A DNA stretch of 64,000 bases, taken from positions 124,001 through 188,000 of the forward strand of contig NZ_QLLN01000005.1 in the NCBI RefSeq assembly GCF_003259375.1, in the 5' to 3' direction. The first letter of the stretch is position 1. Each line of letters opens with the position of its first letter. The notes under the pieces were generated by a model that searched no databases, was not told the DNA's origin, and saw nothing but the letters and a program-made list of their open reading frames with translations. Positions 16,121 through 25,448 of the stretch are shown here, piece after piece. This stretch comes from Arenibacter echinorum. Lineage in GTDB: Bacteria; Bacteroidota; Bacteroidia; Flavobacteriales; Flavobacteriaceae. Made by a program: the position numbers and the translations under genes.

Positions 16121-17635
16121 ATGGACATCAAAGACAAATTCTTTGCACATATAGAGGAAGGATATACCACAAAAGGGGACTTTATCACTATGGGAGCAGC
16201 CATGCTAAATGGGGAGACCATAACCAATGCGCTCGTAAAAATCCCATTAAAGACCCTTAACAGACATGGTTTGATCGCCGGGGCCACCGGTACAGGTAAA
16301 ACCAAAACGCTACAGATAATAGCCGAAAATTTATCGGACAAAGGTATTCCTGTTTTGCTGATGGACCTTAAAGGTGACCTCAGTGGTTTGGCACAACCCA
16401 GTCCTGGGCATCCAAAAATTGATGAACGGCACGCCAAAATAGGTATACCATTTGCACCTAGCGCTTTTCCGGTGGAAATACTTTCGCTCTCCGAGCAGGA
16501 TGGTGTAAAATTGAGGGCTACGGTTTCAGAATTTGGACCGGTTCTTTTAAGCCGGATCTTAGACCTTTCCGTAACCCAAGAGGGCATTGTAGCGGTAGTT
16601 TTCAAATATTGTGATGACAATAAGCTTCCGTTGTTAGATCTTAAAGATTTTAAAAAAGTACTACAATACGCTACGGAAGAGGGCAAAAAAGAATTTTCCG
16701 ATTCCTATGGCCGTATCTCGACCAGTTCTACCGGGACCATTCTTAGAAAAATAATAGAACTTGAACAGCAAGGTGCCGAACTGTTTTTCGGGGAAAAATC
16801 TTTTGATGTGGAGGACCTTACCCGTATCGATGAAAATGGCAGGGGTTATATCAATATTCTTCGCTTAACGGATATACAGGACAGACCTAAATTGTTTTCA
16901 ACCTTTATGCTGAGCCTATTGGCAGAAATTTACGATACTTTTCCTGAGCAAGGTGATACCGGGAGACCGGAATTAGTTCTTTTTATAGACGAGGCACACC
17001 TTATTTTCAACGAGGCTTCAAAAGCACTATTGAATCAGATTGAGAATATCGTAAAGTTGATACGTTCCAAAGGAATTGGGGTGTATTTTGTAACCCAAAA
17101 TCCTACCGACGTGCCAGATGCCGTCCTTTCCCAATTGGGTCTGAAAGTGCAACATGCTTTACGTGCATTTACGGCAAAAGACAGGAAGGCGATAAAACTT
17201 ACTGCGGAAAACTACCCCATTTCAGAATTTTATGATACCAAGGAAGTTTTAACTTCCCTGGGAATAGGGGAAGCATTGATCAGCGCCCTTGATGAAAAAG
17301 GAAGACCAACCCCCCTTGCGGCCACTATGTTAAGGGCTCCTATGAGCCGGATGGATATACTTACCGATAGTGAACTTAAGGAGGTAATAGACAAATCCAA
17401 ATTGGTTGGAAAATACAACGAAACCATAGATAGGGAAAGCGCCTATGAACTTCTGAACGATAAGATTGAACGGGCGGAAAAACTGGCTGAAGAGGAAAAG
17501 GCCTCTTCCAGCAGCAGATCAACCCGATCTAGCTCCAGAAGGACCAGTACACGCCAAAATCCTGTAATAAAAGTATTGACCAGTGCAACTTTTATAAGGG
17601 GAGTCCTGGGCGTATTGAAGAAAGTTATGAGATAG
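16121..17635 (+). CDS. HerA-like helicase domain ATPase (DUF853 / YjgR type)
   Basis: A 504-residue cytoplasmic ATPase of the DUF853 group. Walker A is GLIAGATGTGKTKT and Walker B ELVLFIDEAHLIF; LIRSKGIGVYFVTQNPTDVPDAVLSQLGLKVQHALRAFT resembles the sensor and arginine-finger region of FtsK/HerA-like pumps. The C-terminus has a Ser/Arg-rich low-complexity stretch (about 470-490) before a basic tail. The frame could open with a TTG at 16082, but the ATG at 16121 (MDIKDKFFAHIEEGY) matches the family start. The biological role of YjgR-like proteins is not settled; no HerA partner NurA is adjacent. Confidence 0.88.
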   Translation: MDIKDKFFAHIEEGYTTKGDFITMGAAMLNGETITNALVKIPLKTLNRHGLIAGATGTGKTKTLQIIAENLSDKGIPVLLMDLKGDLSGLAQPSPGHPKIDERHAKIGIPFAPSAFPVEILSLSEQDGVKLRATVSEFGPVLLSRILDLSVTQEGIVAVVFKYCDDNKLPLLDLKDFKKVLQYATEEGKKEFSDSYGRISTSSTGTILRKIIELEQQGAELFFGEKSFDVEDLTRIDENGRGYINILRLTDIQDRPKLFSTFMLSLLAEIYDTFPEQGDTGRPELVLFIDEAHLIFNEASKALLNQIENIVKLIRSKGIGVYFVTQNPTDVPDAVLSQLGLKVQHALRAFTAKDRKAIKLTAENYPISEFYDTKEVLTSLGIGEALISALDEKGRPTPLAATMLRAPMSRMDILTDSELKEVIDKSKLVGKYNETIDRESAYELLNDKIERAEKLAEEEKASSSSRSTRSSSRRTSTRQNPVIKVLTSATFIRGVLGVLKKVMR

Positions 17636-17700
17636 TCCTTTGGATTATTACAAAACAGGACCAAAAAAATTAATTTTTAAAAATAACTTTTACTTTTAAA

Positions 17701-18249
17701 ATGATAAGAAAATCGATTTTTGCCGTAGTATTAAGCGCGCTACTCTTTATACAATGTAACACCAATACAGATTTTGTAATTGCCAAGGACCAAGTAGGCA
17801 AATTGATGAAATCCAACACCATTGATGACATTGAAACTGTGTTTGCCAGTGATTCCATAGTTAGGGATACGGCAATTACCAGAATTGGTGCAGCAGTAAA
17901 AAAAATCAACATTTATGAAAAGGGAGGCAAGCATTTACTTACCCTCACCCCTAATATGGACAGTATTCCCAAAATAGAAATTATCCGTATTTACGATCCA
18001 AGATATGCAACTGAAAAAGGCGTTGGACTCAATAGTACCTTTAAGGATATCAAGGACAAACACAGTATTAAAAAAATTATAACCGCTCTCAACAATGTGG
18101 TGATCTTCCTAAAGGACTCCGACGCCTATTTCACCATTGCCAAGACCGAACTTCCCAGCAACCTTCAATATGGCAACAACAGTGATATTGAAGCTGTTCA
18201 GATACCGGACAAGGCAAAGATTAAATACATGATGGTGGGCTGGGAATAA
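17701..18249 (+). CDS. hypothetical lipoprotein, 182 residues
   Basis: A predicted lipoprotein: charged MIRKS, a hydrophobic stretch, then lipobox FIQC with Cys19. The mature part is a mixed alpha/beta domain with KINIYEKGGKHLLTLTP and a run ending YMMVGWE. It resembles small conserved flavobacterial lipoproteins with no assigned function; I do not recognise a named family. It ends 13 bases before the alpha/beta hydrolase gene, so the two are likely co-transcribed. A near -7 sequence TAACTTTT lies just upstream. Confidence 0.65.
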   Translation: MIRKSIFAVVLSALLFIQCNTNTDFVIAKDQVGKLMKSNTIDDIETVFASDSIVRDTAITRIGAAVKKINIYEKGGKHLLTLTPNMDSIPKIEIIRIYDPRYATEKGVGLNSTFKDIKDKHSIKKIITALNNVVIFLKDSDAYFTIAKTELPSNLQYGNNSDIEAVQIPDKAKIKYMMVGWE

Positions 18250-18262
18250 CAGCAACGATTCT

Positions 18263-19102
18263 ATGCGAAAACTATTATACCGCACTTTAGCACTATCCTA
18301 CGGTGCCTACTTTAATTCCACCGCTCTTTTCTCTGAAAAGGAAGCGGGAAAAAAGGCGTTCAAAACCTTTACTACCCCAAGAAAGGGCAGGATATTACCG
18401 GTTCAACAAGAATATCTACAAGAGTATTTGGGCAAAAGGATTACAGTGAACAACACTGGGCTGCAGACCTATGAATGGCCTGGAACTGGGGAAACCGTTC
18501 TTTTGATGCACGGTTGGGAAAGTAATGCTTTTAGGTGGCGATATCTCATTGAAAAATTACAGGAAAAGGAATTCAATATCATTGCCTTTGATGCGCCGGG
18601 CCATGGACATTCAGAAGGAAATAGGTTAAATGTGGTCACCTATGCGGACAGTGCTCGGCAGCTCATAGACCTATACCGACCCAAACATATTATTGGGCAT
18701 TCCATGGGGGGACTCGCTACCCTTCATAATCAATATCAAAATCCAAACACTTCCATTGAAAAAATAGTGACTTTGGGAGCTCCGGCCGAACTCTCCGAGC
18801 TAATGGCACATTACCAAAACCTGGTAAGGTTCAACAAGAAGGTACTTGAGGCCTTGGATAGGCACGTGTATGAAAATTTCAACTTTCGAATTCACGACAT
18901 CTCTACCCCTAAGTTTGCCAAAAATATTACCCAGAAAGGGCTGATCATACATGACGAATGGGATACAATAACCCCGTTCAACGCTTCCGAACGTCTTCAC
19001 CAAAACTGGAAAAACAGCAGCTTAATAAAAACCACCGGACTTGGCCACTCCCTTCACCAAGAAGAGATCAACTTGCAGATAGTGGACTTTCTATTGTCTT
19101 AA
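18263..19102 (+). CDS. alpha/beta hydrolase
   Basis: A 279-residue alpha/beta hydrolase. It has LLMHGWESNAFRWR (oxyanion region), FDAPGHGHSEGNR, and the nucleophile elbow GHSMGGLAT. The acid falls in LIIHDEWDTITPF and the histidine in GLGHSLHQEEI, completing the Ser-Asp-His triad. There is no signal peptide, so it is cytoplasmic or loosely membrane-bound. The substrate is unknown; esterase or thioesterase activity is likely. It lies 13 bases after the lipoprotein gene. Confidence 0.88.
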   Translation: MRKLLYRTLALSYGAYFNSTALFSEKEAGKKAFKTFTTPRKGRILPVQQEYLQEYLGKRITVNNTGLQTYEWPGTGETVLLMHGWESNAFRWRYLIEKLQEKEFNIIAFDAPGHGHSEGNRLNVVTYADSARQLIDLYRPKHIIGHSMGGLATLHNQYQNPNTSIEKIVTLGAPAELSELMAHYQNLVRFNKKVLEALDRHVYENFNFRIHDISTPKFAKNITQKGLIIHDEWDTITPFNASERLHQNWKNSSLIKTTGLGHSLHQEEINLQIVDFLLS

Positions 19103-19204
19103 ATTTTTAGCGCTATTTTATACCCCAACCTATTTCCTTTTTAAAATATGCTTATTTTTAGAAAGTTTTCTGTCCTGTATTCCGTAAATTAAAAATTTAG
19201 AACT

Positions 19205-19630
19205 ATGCCTGAAATTACCCCCTTCCATATTGCCATTCCTGTCCATAATTTGGCTGAATGCCGTACTTTTTACGGAGAGATATTAAATTGTGAAGAAGGA
19301 AGAAGCAGTGATCATTGGGTAGACTTTAATCTGTTCGGTCACCAATTGGTAATCCATTACAAACCCAAGGCCAAGGACGAAGAATTGCACGTTAACCCAG
19401 TAGATGGCAAGGATGTTCCAGTACCTCATTACGGTGTTGTGCTCCCTTGGGACACCTTTAAATCCTTTTCCGAAGAACTTATTGCAAAAGGGGTACGCTT
19501 TGTTATTGAGCCCTATATCCGTTTTAAGGGAGAGGTTGGCGAACAGGCCACCATGTTCTTTCTGGACCCTGCAGGGAATGCCCTAGAATTCAAGGCCTTT
19601 AAGGATATGGGACAATTGTTTGCCAAATAA
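19205..19630 (+). CDS. VOC family protein (glyoxalase/dioxygenase fold)
   Basis: A 141-residue vicinal-oxygen-chelate protein. The opening [28 protein letters not shown] gives the first metal His. [12 protein letters not shown]-like sequence ([10 protein letters not shown]) gives the second, and [14 protein letters not shown] holds the C-terminal Glu. Members range from glyoxalases to dioxygenases; this one resembles uncharacterised glyoxalase-like enzymes. It is a single gene that converges with the sugar isomerase gene. Confidence 0.88.
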   Translation: MPEITPFHIAIPVHNLAECRTFYGEILNCEEGRSSDHWVDFNLFGHQLVIHYKPKAKDEELHVNPVDGKDVPVPHYGVVLPWDTFKSFSEELIAKGVRFVIEPYIRFKGEVGEQATMFFLDPAGNALEFKAFKDMGQLFAK

Positions 19631-19670
19631 CCAATCCAATACCTAAACTTCAACCAACCCTTAACTTTAG

Positions 19671-19704
19671 GTTCATGAAAACCTTTATAGGTTTTTCATG
19701 AACT
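19671..19704. terminator. hairpin between convergent genes
   Basis: GTTCATGAAAACC and GGTTTTTCATGAAC form a 13-bp stem with one bulged T and a short loop. It overlaps the last 20 bases of the minus-strand isomerase gene. T tracts are poor on both sides, so its terminator role is likely from position, not proven. Confidence 0.4.
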
Positions 19705-20521
19705 TCATATTGTGCGTCATACTCTCAAAAGGGGTACTGGCATACTCCTCTTGTTCTATAAATATATACTTAAGTCCGGATTCTTTTTTATATTTCAGCA
19801 TTTGGGCTATGTCCAAACCTCCTTTTCCAAACTCGGTGCTTTCCTTTTTCGCCATGTCCATATCCTTCAAATGCCATAATGGAAACCTTCCTTCATATTT
19901 TCTAAAATAATCCAAAGGATCCTTCCCGGCAACCACTACCCAACCCAGATCAAGTTCCATATGCACCAGGTCCGCTTGGGTATTTTTCAATAGGGTATCA
20001 TAAAACACCTCCCCGTTTTCGGATTCAAATTCATATTCGTGATTATGGTATCCGAATTTTATATTTCTAGCCTTACATTCTTCCCCCGCCTTATTAAAGG
20101 CCTCGGCTACGGCCTTATAGTTGTCCGCTGTTTGTCCTTCCGTAGGCATGGAGGAACAAATTAGATATTCCTGTCCGGCCTCGGCCGCCTGATCCATAGT
20201 CTCTTTCCAATGTTCGTCCAGGGCTACATGTCCGCTCCTGAGGGTCATCCCAAGATCTTCACAAACATCTTTCATTTCTTTCGGCTTCAGACCGTAATAT
20301 AGTCCCTTGGTACTTCTTGCCGATTCAATTTGTTTAATTCCCAAGGCCGCTATTCTCTTTAAAGTACCAACAGCATCTTCCAACATCTCCTTGCGAAAGG
20401 TATACAATTGAACCCCTAAATTCTTTTTTGGATTCTTATAGGGCAAAGTAAAGGATGGCAATAAAACCACTCCTGCTGCCAACATTCCTGACTGCATTAA
20501 AAATTCTTTTCTCGTTGTCAT
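19685..20521 (-). CDS. sugar phosphate isomerase/epimerase-like TIM barrel protein, exported
   Basis: A 278-residue xylose-isomerase-like TIM barrel. The N-terminus (MTTRKEFLMQSGMLAAGVVLLPSF) is an export signal, probably Tat-like in a weakened form (one Arg-Lys). The metal-binding barrel strands are GYHNHEYEFE, MELDLGWV, LWHLKDMD and YIFIEQEE. It belongs to the family of sugar epimerases, isomerases and 3-keto-glycoside lyase-like enzymes common near Gfo/Idh oxidoreductases. It is 15 bases downstream of the aldo/keto reductase gene in a minus-strand carbohydrate operon. The exact substrate is unknown. Confidence 0.87.
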   Translation of the reverse strand: MTTRKEFLMQSGMLAAGVVLLPSFTLPYKNPKKNLGVQLYTFRKEMLEDAVGTLKRIAALGIKQIESARSTKGLYYGLKPKEMKDVCEDLGMTLRSGHVALDEHWKETMDQAAEAGQEYLICSSMPTEGQTADNYKAVAEAFNKAGEECKARNIKFGYHNHEYEFESENGEVFYDTLLKNTQADLVHMELDLGWVVVAGKDPLDYFRKYEGRFPLWHLKDMDMAKKESTEFGKGGLDIAQMLKYKKESGLKYIFIEQEEYASTPFESMTHNMKFMKNL

Positions 20522-20536
20522 TTTCTATCCTTTAGA

Positions 20537-21508
20537 TTATTGTGACCATGAGGTTGGTTTTCTATCCCATCTATGGCCTTTTAATTCTTGATATAACTCC
20601 ATTGGCAAGCCTTTGCCATCACTTAAGGCCGTATTCATTAAAACGTTCCTTTCCTTGCGCATTCCAGGAATTATGGTACTTACCGTTTTGTTCATAGTAA
20701 TAAAGCGCAAAGCCATTTCCGCCATGGTCATACCTTCCGGAACCACTGGTCTCAATAGGTCTGCCCTTTCCGCACTGGCAATTAAATTCTCGGGCACAAA
20801 ATACGTCCCCCTCCAATCCCCTTCCGGAAACTTGGTCTCTTTGGTTATATTCCCGGTCAAGGTGCCTTCGTCAAAAGGCACCCTTGCAATGACAGCAATA
20901 TCCAACTCTTCACATAATGGAAAAAGGACATCCTCCGGAGCTTGGTCAAAAATATTGTAAATAACCTGTACCGCATCGAACGCTCCTGTCTTAAGGGCCT
21001 TAATACCATTTTCTGGCTCCCAACGGTTTACACTGATACCCATGGCCGCTACCTTCCCTGACTTTTTTAAATCTTCAACCGCCCTTTGCCACTCCTCACG
21101 ATCGGACCAACTGTCGTCCCAAGTATGGAACTGCATTAAATCCAATTGCTCCGAGCGTAAATTCTTCAGGGTCTTTTCCGTATAATCCACAATATGGGAC
21201 ATAGGATAGGATTCCTCTAAACTATATTCCGGTTTTGCCGGCCATTTAAAATTTTTAGCTGGGATCTTGCTGGCGGTAAATAGCTTTTTATTGGGAAACC
21301 TTCGCAATAGATCGCCCAGTAATTTTTCACTGTGCCCATGACCATAGGCCCAAGCGGTATCGAAAAAATTAACTCCATTTTCCACAGCCAGATCCAGTGA
21401 CTTGGCAGACAATAGGTCGTCGGACTCGGTCCATCCTCCCATGCCCCACATTCCGTATCCTATTTCACTAACATCCCACTGGGTTCTACCAAATTTTCTT
21501 ATAACCAT
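20537..21508 (-). CDS. aldo/keto reductase
   Basis: A 323-residue NADPH-dependent aldo/keto reductase. The catalytic tetrad is visible: Asp and Tyr in FFDTAWAYGHGHSE, Lys in FTASKIPAKNF and His in LMQFHTWDDSW. The cofactor region includes GISVNRWEPENG, and SAERADLLRP and IPGMRKERN lie near the C-terminus. It is cytoplasmic, unlike the exported isomerase downstream, 15 bases apart. The two probably act on related sugar-derived aldehydes or ketones. Confidence 0.92.
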   Translation of the reverse strand: MVIRKFGRTQWDVSEIGYGMWGMGGWTESDDLLSAKSLDLAVENGVNFFDTAWAYGHGHSEKLLGDLLRRFPNKKLFTASKIPAKNFKWPAKPEYSLEESYPMSHIVDYTEKTLKNLRSEQLDLMQFHTWDDSWSDREEWQRAVEDLKKSGKVAAMGISVNRWEPENGIKALKTGAFDAVQVIYNIFDQAPEDVLFPLCEELDIAVIARVPFDEGTLTGNITKETKFPEGDWRGTYFVPENLIASAERADLLRPVVPEGMTMAEMALRFITMNKTVSTIIPGMRKERNVLMNTALSDGKGLPMELYQELKGHRWDRKPTSWSQ

Positions 21509-21560
21509 AACTCTAACCTAATACTTTTCACTCTTAAAAATCCCGGACCCTATTTATTGA

Positions 21561-22421
21561 TCAATACTGATGGAAAGCATCGGAAACAAACTCCAATACC
21601 ACGGGCAGGGATTCCCGCCAATAGGTCCAGCTATGGCGACCTTCCCTTACCCTATATTCATGGGGCACCTCTTTCTTTTTCATGGCAATATGCACTAAAC
21701 TATTTCCTTCATAAAGAAAATCATCGTCCCCACAGTCTATGAACCATCTAACCGATTTCATATCTTCAAGGGATGAAGCCTGGATAAGGGATAGGGCATT
21801 GTGCTTTTCATAATAGGCACTTACAAGGCTATCTTCATAGCTCTCATTATTACCTTTTAGTCTTTGTTTAAAATCGTCCAAACTTAGGGCTCCTATATAG
21901 GCACTTAAAGGACAGGCCGATGAAAACAGCTCAGGGTGGCGTAAGGCATACATGAACGTTCCACCGCCACCCATGGAAAGTCCAGCTATGGCCCTGTAGC
22001 GCTTCTCTCCCTTAATGCGATACTTCTTCTCTACATAGGGCATTAATTCCTGAAAAAAGAAATCCTCATACCTCCAGTCCCCTTTTACGGAATTAAAATA
22101 ACCCCTAGTTCCCGTATTGGCATCTGGCATAACAATAATCATTGGAGTAGCCTTACCTTCTTTAATAGCATTATCCGTAATACGCAACACCTCACCAAAT
22201 TGCACCCAACCCGTTTGATCGTCACCAGCGCCATGAAGCAAATACAACACTGGGTAACTCCTATTGGAAGTTTCATAATCCGGCGGAAGGTATACCGCAA
22301 ATTTCCTTTCACTCTTTAGGATTTCACTCTTCATGCTGAGTGCGTCAAATACCTTTCCGGTCTGCGCATTAGCAGTTGCCAGACACACTAGCGCGCATAG
22401 TAACAATAGATTGATTCGCAT
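21561..22421 (-). CDS. secreted esterase, CE1/esterase-D-like alpha/beta hydrolase
   Basis: A 286-residue esterase with a signal peptide (LVCLATANAQ). It has the CE1 layout: PVLYLLHGAGDDQTGWV, then the nucleophile AGLSMGGGGTF. The acid lies in DCGDDDFLYEGN and the histidine in REGRHSWTYWRE. Family members are feruloyl and acetyl esterases, or esterase D. In the periplasm it could deacylate plant or algal polysaccharides, fitting the neighbouring sugar enzymes. It is 52 bases upstream of the aldo/keto reductase gene in the same direction. Confidence 0.88.
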   Translation of the reverse strand: MRINLLLLCALVCLATANAQTGKVFDALSMKSEILKSERKFAVYLPPDYETSNRSYPVLYLLHGAGDDQTGWVQFGEVLRITDNAIKEGKATPMIIVMPDANTGTRGYFNSVKGDWRYEDFFFQELMPYVEKKYRIKGEKRYRAIAGLSMGGGGTFMYALRHPELFSSACPLSAYIGALSLDDFKQRLKGNNESYEDSLVSAYYEKHNALSLIQASSLEDMKSVRWFIDCGDDDFLYEGNSLVHIAMKKKEVPHEYRVREGRHSWTYWRESLPVVLEFVSDAFHQY

Positions 22422-22480
22422 ATATATGAGGTTTTACCGATGGCGGCATAAATTTTTGATTCGGAATGGGCTGACTTTAT

Positions 22481-23668
22481 TTATTGTAGCCCAGGAATTT
22501 CCACTATTTCGTTAACGTCCTTATCATAGTCCACCCCTTCTACCATAAAGCCGAACAGATTGAAGAAATCTTTCTCATAGCCCTTAAGATCTCCAATCTT
22601 TGGCAAAGTTTCCGTAGTGGCCTCCTTCCAAAGTTCCGCTACCCTGGCCTGCACATCGGCGCGCATTTCCCAATCATCTATACGTATTCTCCCTTTATCA
22701 TCTATAGGTGTCTTAGCTGAATACAAACGATCTTGGAACAAGCGTTGAATTTGCTCTATACACCCTTCGTGTATTCCTTCCGCTTTCATTACCTTGTACA
22801 ATAGGGATATATATAGTGGAATTACCGGTATTGCAGAGCTTGCCTGGGTTACCAATGCCTTATTAACCGAAACATAAGCCTTTCCTTTTAATGCTTTTAA
22901 ACTGTCCGATATAGTAAAAGCAGTAGCTTCCAAATCATCCTTGGCACGACCAATGGTTCCTTTTCTATAAACTGCTTCTGTAAGTGACGGGCCAATATAG
23001 GAGTAGGCTATAGTAGTAAATCCTTCTGAAAGCAATCCTTCACTTTTCAAATCATCTATCCACATTTTCCAATCTTCACCTCCCATGACGGCCACTGTAT
23101 TCTCAATATCATCACCTTCGGCCGGTTCTATGGATACTTCGGATACTACCCCGGTATGAAAGTCCACTGTTTTGTTTTGAAATTTGGCTCCTATTGGTTT
23201 TAATACCGATTTATATTTTACCCCAGTATCCGGATGCGTCCTTACTGGTGAAGCCAAACTGTAAATAACCATATCTATTTGGGCCAAATCGGCTTTGATC
23301 AAGTCTAAGGTTTGTTTTTTAATTTCATTGGAAAAGGCGTCCCCGTTGATGCTTTTAGCGTACAATCCTGCCTTATGCGCCTCTTTTTCAAAGGCCGCAC
23401 TGTTGTACCAGCCCGGTGAGGCCGGTCGTCCCTCGGAAGGTGGTTTTTCAAAAAACACCCCTATTGTAGAAGCTCCTGAACCAAAGGCACTGGTAATTCT
23501 GGAAGCCAAACCAAATCCAGTAGAAGCTCCTATTACGAGCACTTTTTTTGCTCCATCGATGGCTCCCTTGGACTTTATATATTCAATTTGATCAATAACA
23601 TTTTGTTCACATCCTTTAGGATGGGAGGTAAGGCATATAAATCCGCGTGTTCTAGGCTCTATTATCAT
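22481..23668 (-). CDS. fabV: enoyl-[ACP]/trans-2-enoyl-CoA reductase, FabV type
   Basis: A 395-residue FabV, the NADH-dependent enoyl reductase completing fatty-acid elongation. It has the hallmark N-terminus IIEPRTRGFICLTSHPKGCEQNV and Rossmann motif VLVIGASTGFGLASR. Further marks are SGASTIGVFFEKPPSEGRPASPGWYNS and the catalytic Tyr-x8-Lys in VYRKGTIGRAK, diagnostic for FabV over FabI. The length is normal. It is a single minus-strand gene in a carbohydrate region with no other fab gene adjacent. FabV is known to be insensitive to triclosan in several species. Confidence 0.95.
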   Translation of the reverse strand: MIIEPRTRGFICLTSHPKGCEQNVIDQIEYIKSKGAIDGAKKVLVIGASTGFGLASRITSAFGSGASTIGVFFEKPPSEGRPASPGWYNSAAFEKEAHKAGLYAKSINGDAFSNEIKKQTLDLIKADLAQIDMVIYSLASPVRTHPDTGVKYKSVLKPIGAKFQNKTVDFHTGVVSEVSIEPAEGDDIENTVAVMGGEDWKMWIDDLKSEGLLSEGFTTIAYSYIGPSLTEAVYRKGTIGRAKDDLEATAFTISDSLKALKGKAYVSVNKALVTQASSAIPVIPLYISLLYKVMKAEGIHEGCIEQIQRLFQDRLYSAKTPIDDKGRIRIDDWEMRADVQARVAELWKEATTETLPKIGDLKGYEKDFFNLFGFMVEGVDYDKDVNEIVEIPGLQ

Positions 23669-23830
23669 TTCTTAATTTATTTTCTGCACTTTCCCAATAT
23701 GGGTTGTATAACGGTGCATTTTATTTATAATTTTCCCAATTATCGAAGATATATAAAAGATTCAAAAGATAAAGTTGAAGTGGACAAAATTGCACCCTAT
23801 AATCCGGATTTAGATAAAACTATCCCAATG

Positions 23831-24994
23831 CTAAGGCAATTGTTCCATTAAAAACCGCTTGACATTCTCGCCCATAACGGCTCTGATCTCCATTTCCGAA
23901 AATCCTTGGTTCATTAATTCCTGAACAATAAAGGGCAGGCCTGTTACATCTATAGGAGTCGTGGCCGCCCCATCAAAATCGGAGCCTAGCGCCACATGCT
24001 CAATGCCGACCAAATCACGGACATACTTCATAGCTTCCACAATGTGCTTGATCTCCCCTTTAATGGCTCCCCTAAAAAACCCTATACCAATTAGTCCGCC
24101 CGATGCTGCAATTCTGTTTATATGACGATCCGATATGTTCCGGGGGCTATCCTTGGTCCCCTTGACCCCAGTGTGCGAAACCAGGACTGGGCGGGTGGTT
24201 TGGTCAAGAATTTCATCTATCATTTTTGGGGAGACATGTGCCAAATCGATTATGATTCCCAAACGGTTCATCTCATGGATTACCTCCCTACCGAAATCGG
24301 TAAGCCCTGCCCCCGAAATACCATGTGCAGACCCACCAAGTTCATTATCGAAAAAATGCGTGGGGGCCATCATTCTAACCCCTTCGTAATAAAGATTCTG
24401 CACATTATCCAAATTCCCCTCCAAGCAATGTGCACCTTCAATTCCCAAGAAACCACCAATTACCTCTGGGTCTGTTTTCTTTAATTTTATCAAATTTTTT
24501 AAATCTTGGCGCGATTTCACCAATAAGAATTTACCGGCAAACTTCTTTTGGTAGTCCTGTAAAGCTCTTGCCTGGTACTCGGCCCGTTTATACAAACCAA
24601 ACCACTTATCCGGTAGTCGGCCTTGTACGAAATTCAACATGGTAATTTTATCGAAGGCGTCCGCACTATTCTGCTTAAAATTCTGTCCTTTGGGAGATTT
24701 GGTTACAATGGTAAAAGCCTGCAAGCTCATATTTGCCTGCTGCATTCGCGGAAAATCCAAATGTGCATAATCCAGTTTTTTTGTCAAGTCCCTATCCCAT
24801 AACAAGGCGTCGCAGTGCAAATCAGCAATAAACTCCAGTGACCTATACAATTCTTTTGCTTCGGCTCCCAGTTGCCTGGGATCGCTATATTCAACAAGGT
24901 TCATCTGCTTATCCAAGATGGGAGACACAATAAACGTTGCCAAGAAATATAGTAGGAGGACAATGGCCAAAGCGTACCTAAGAAATTTTTTCAT
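23831..24994 (-). CDS. membrane dipeptidase (M19 family)
   Basis: A 387-residue zinc dipeptidase of the renal dipeptidase family, cleaving dipeptides including ones with D-amino acids. A hydrophobic N-terminal segment (about residues 5-27) anchors or exports it. Zinc ligands lie in FIADLHCDALLWD, GIEGAHCLEGN, IDLAHVSPKM and VSHTG, and the active-site SDFDGA follows. The length is typical. It is a single gene; its 206-base upstream region is shared with the divergent small lipoprotein. It possibly takes part in peptide or peptidoglycan turnover. Confidence 0.92.
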   Translation of the reverse strand: MKKFLRYALAIVLLLYFLATFIVSPILDKQMNLVEYSDPRQLGAEAKELYRSLEFIADLHCDALLWDRDLTKKLDYAHLDFPRMQQANMSLQAFTIVTKSPKGQNFKQNSADAFDKITMLNFVQGRLPDKWFGLYKRAEYQARALQDYQKKFAGKFLLVKSRQDLKNLIKLKKTDPEVIGGFLGIEGAHCLEGNLDNVQNLYYEGVRMMAPTHFFDNELGGSAHGISGAGLTDFGREVIHEMNRLGIIIDLAHVSPKMIDEILDQTTRPVLVSHTGVKGTKDSPRNISDRHINRIAASGGLIGIGFFRGAIKGEIKHIVEAMKYVRDLVGIEHVALGSDFDGAATTPIDVTGLPFIVQELMNQGFSEMEIRAVMGENVKRFLMEQLP

Positions 24995-25200
24995 GCAATT
25001 TCGCCTGTTTAACGAGCTAAAAATTAATCAAAATAAATTAAAAACCGCTATAAAGTATATTGATTTATAAATTTTAAAACCCCAATTGAGCAGGTATCTT
25101 TTTGGTGTTCCCCAAAAACATAAAGGTCACAAAACAAAAATGAAAATTAAACGTTATTACATTAAATTGAATTTGGACAAACCTACTAAAATCTGAACTC

Positions 25201-25350
25201 ATGAAAAAAATAATCTACTTAGCCACATTCCTATTTTGCTCGCTAACCATCAGCAGTTGTACCAACGACGAAGATGAGGAAAAAATTGATGTTCTAACGC
25301 CTACCGACAGTACCCAAAAATCTCTAGAGATTTTTGAACCAACGGAATAG
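25201..25350 (+). CDS. small lipoprotein, 49 residues
   Basis: A 49-residue frame with a complete lipoprotein signal: MKKIIYLATFLFC, lipobox SISSC with Cys20. The mature part is very short and acidic (TNDEDEEK), ending IFEPTE. A bidirectional terminator follows. The signal peptide makes it a credible gene; no family was recognised. It could be a small outer-membrane or periplasmic lipoprotein, or a shortened remnant of a longer one. Confidence 0.6.
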   Translation: MKKIIYLATFLFCSLTISSCTNDEDEEKIDVLTPTDSTQKSLEIFEPTE

Positions 25351-25358
25351 GCATAAAA

Positions 25359-25399
25359 AAAGGTCGGTTTGGAGAATATCATGCTCTAAACCGACCTTT
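25359..25399. terminator. bidirectional terminator
   Basis: AAAGGTCGGTTT and AAACCGACCTTT form a 12-bp perfect stem with a 17-base loop, between the small lipoprotein and the convergent histidine kinase gene. A/T tracts lie on both sides. Confidence 0.75.
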
Positions 25400-25448
25400 A
25401 TATTATCATTTTACTTCCTTAACAAGCCCTTTCAAAGTTGCCTCCCAA

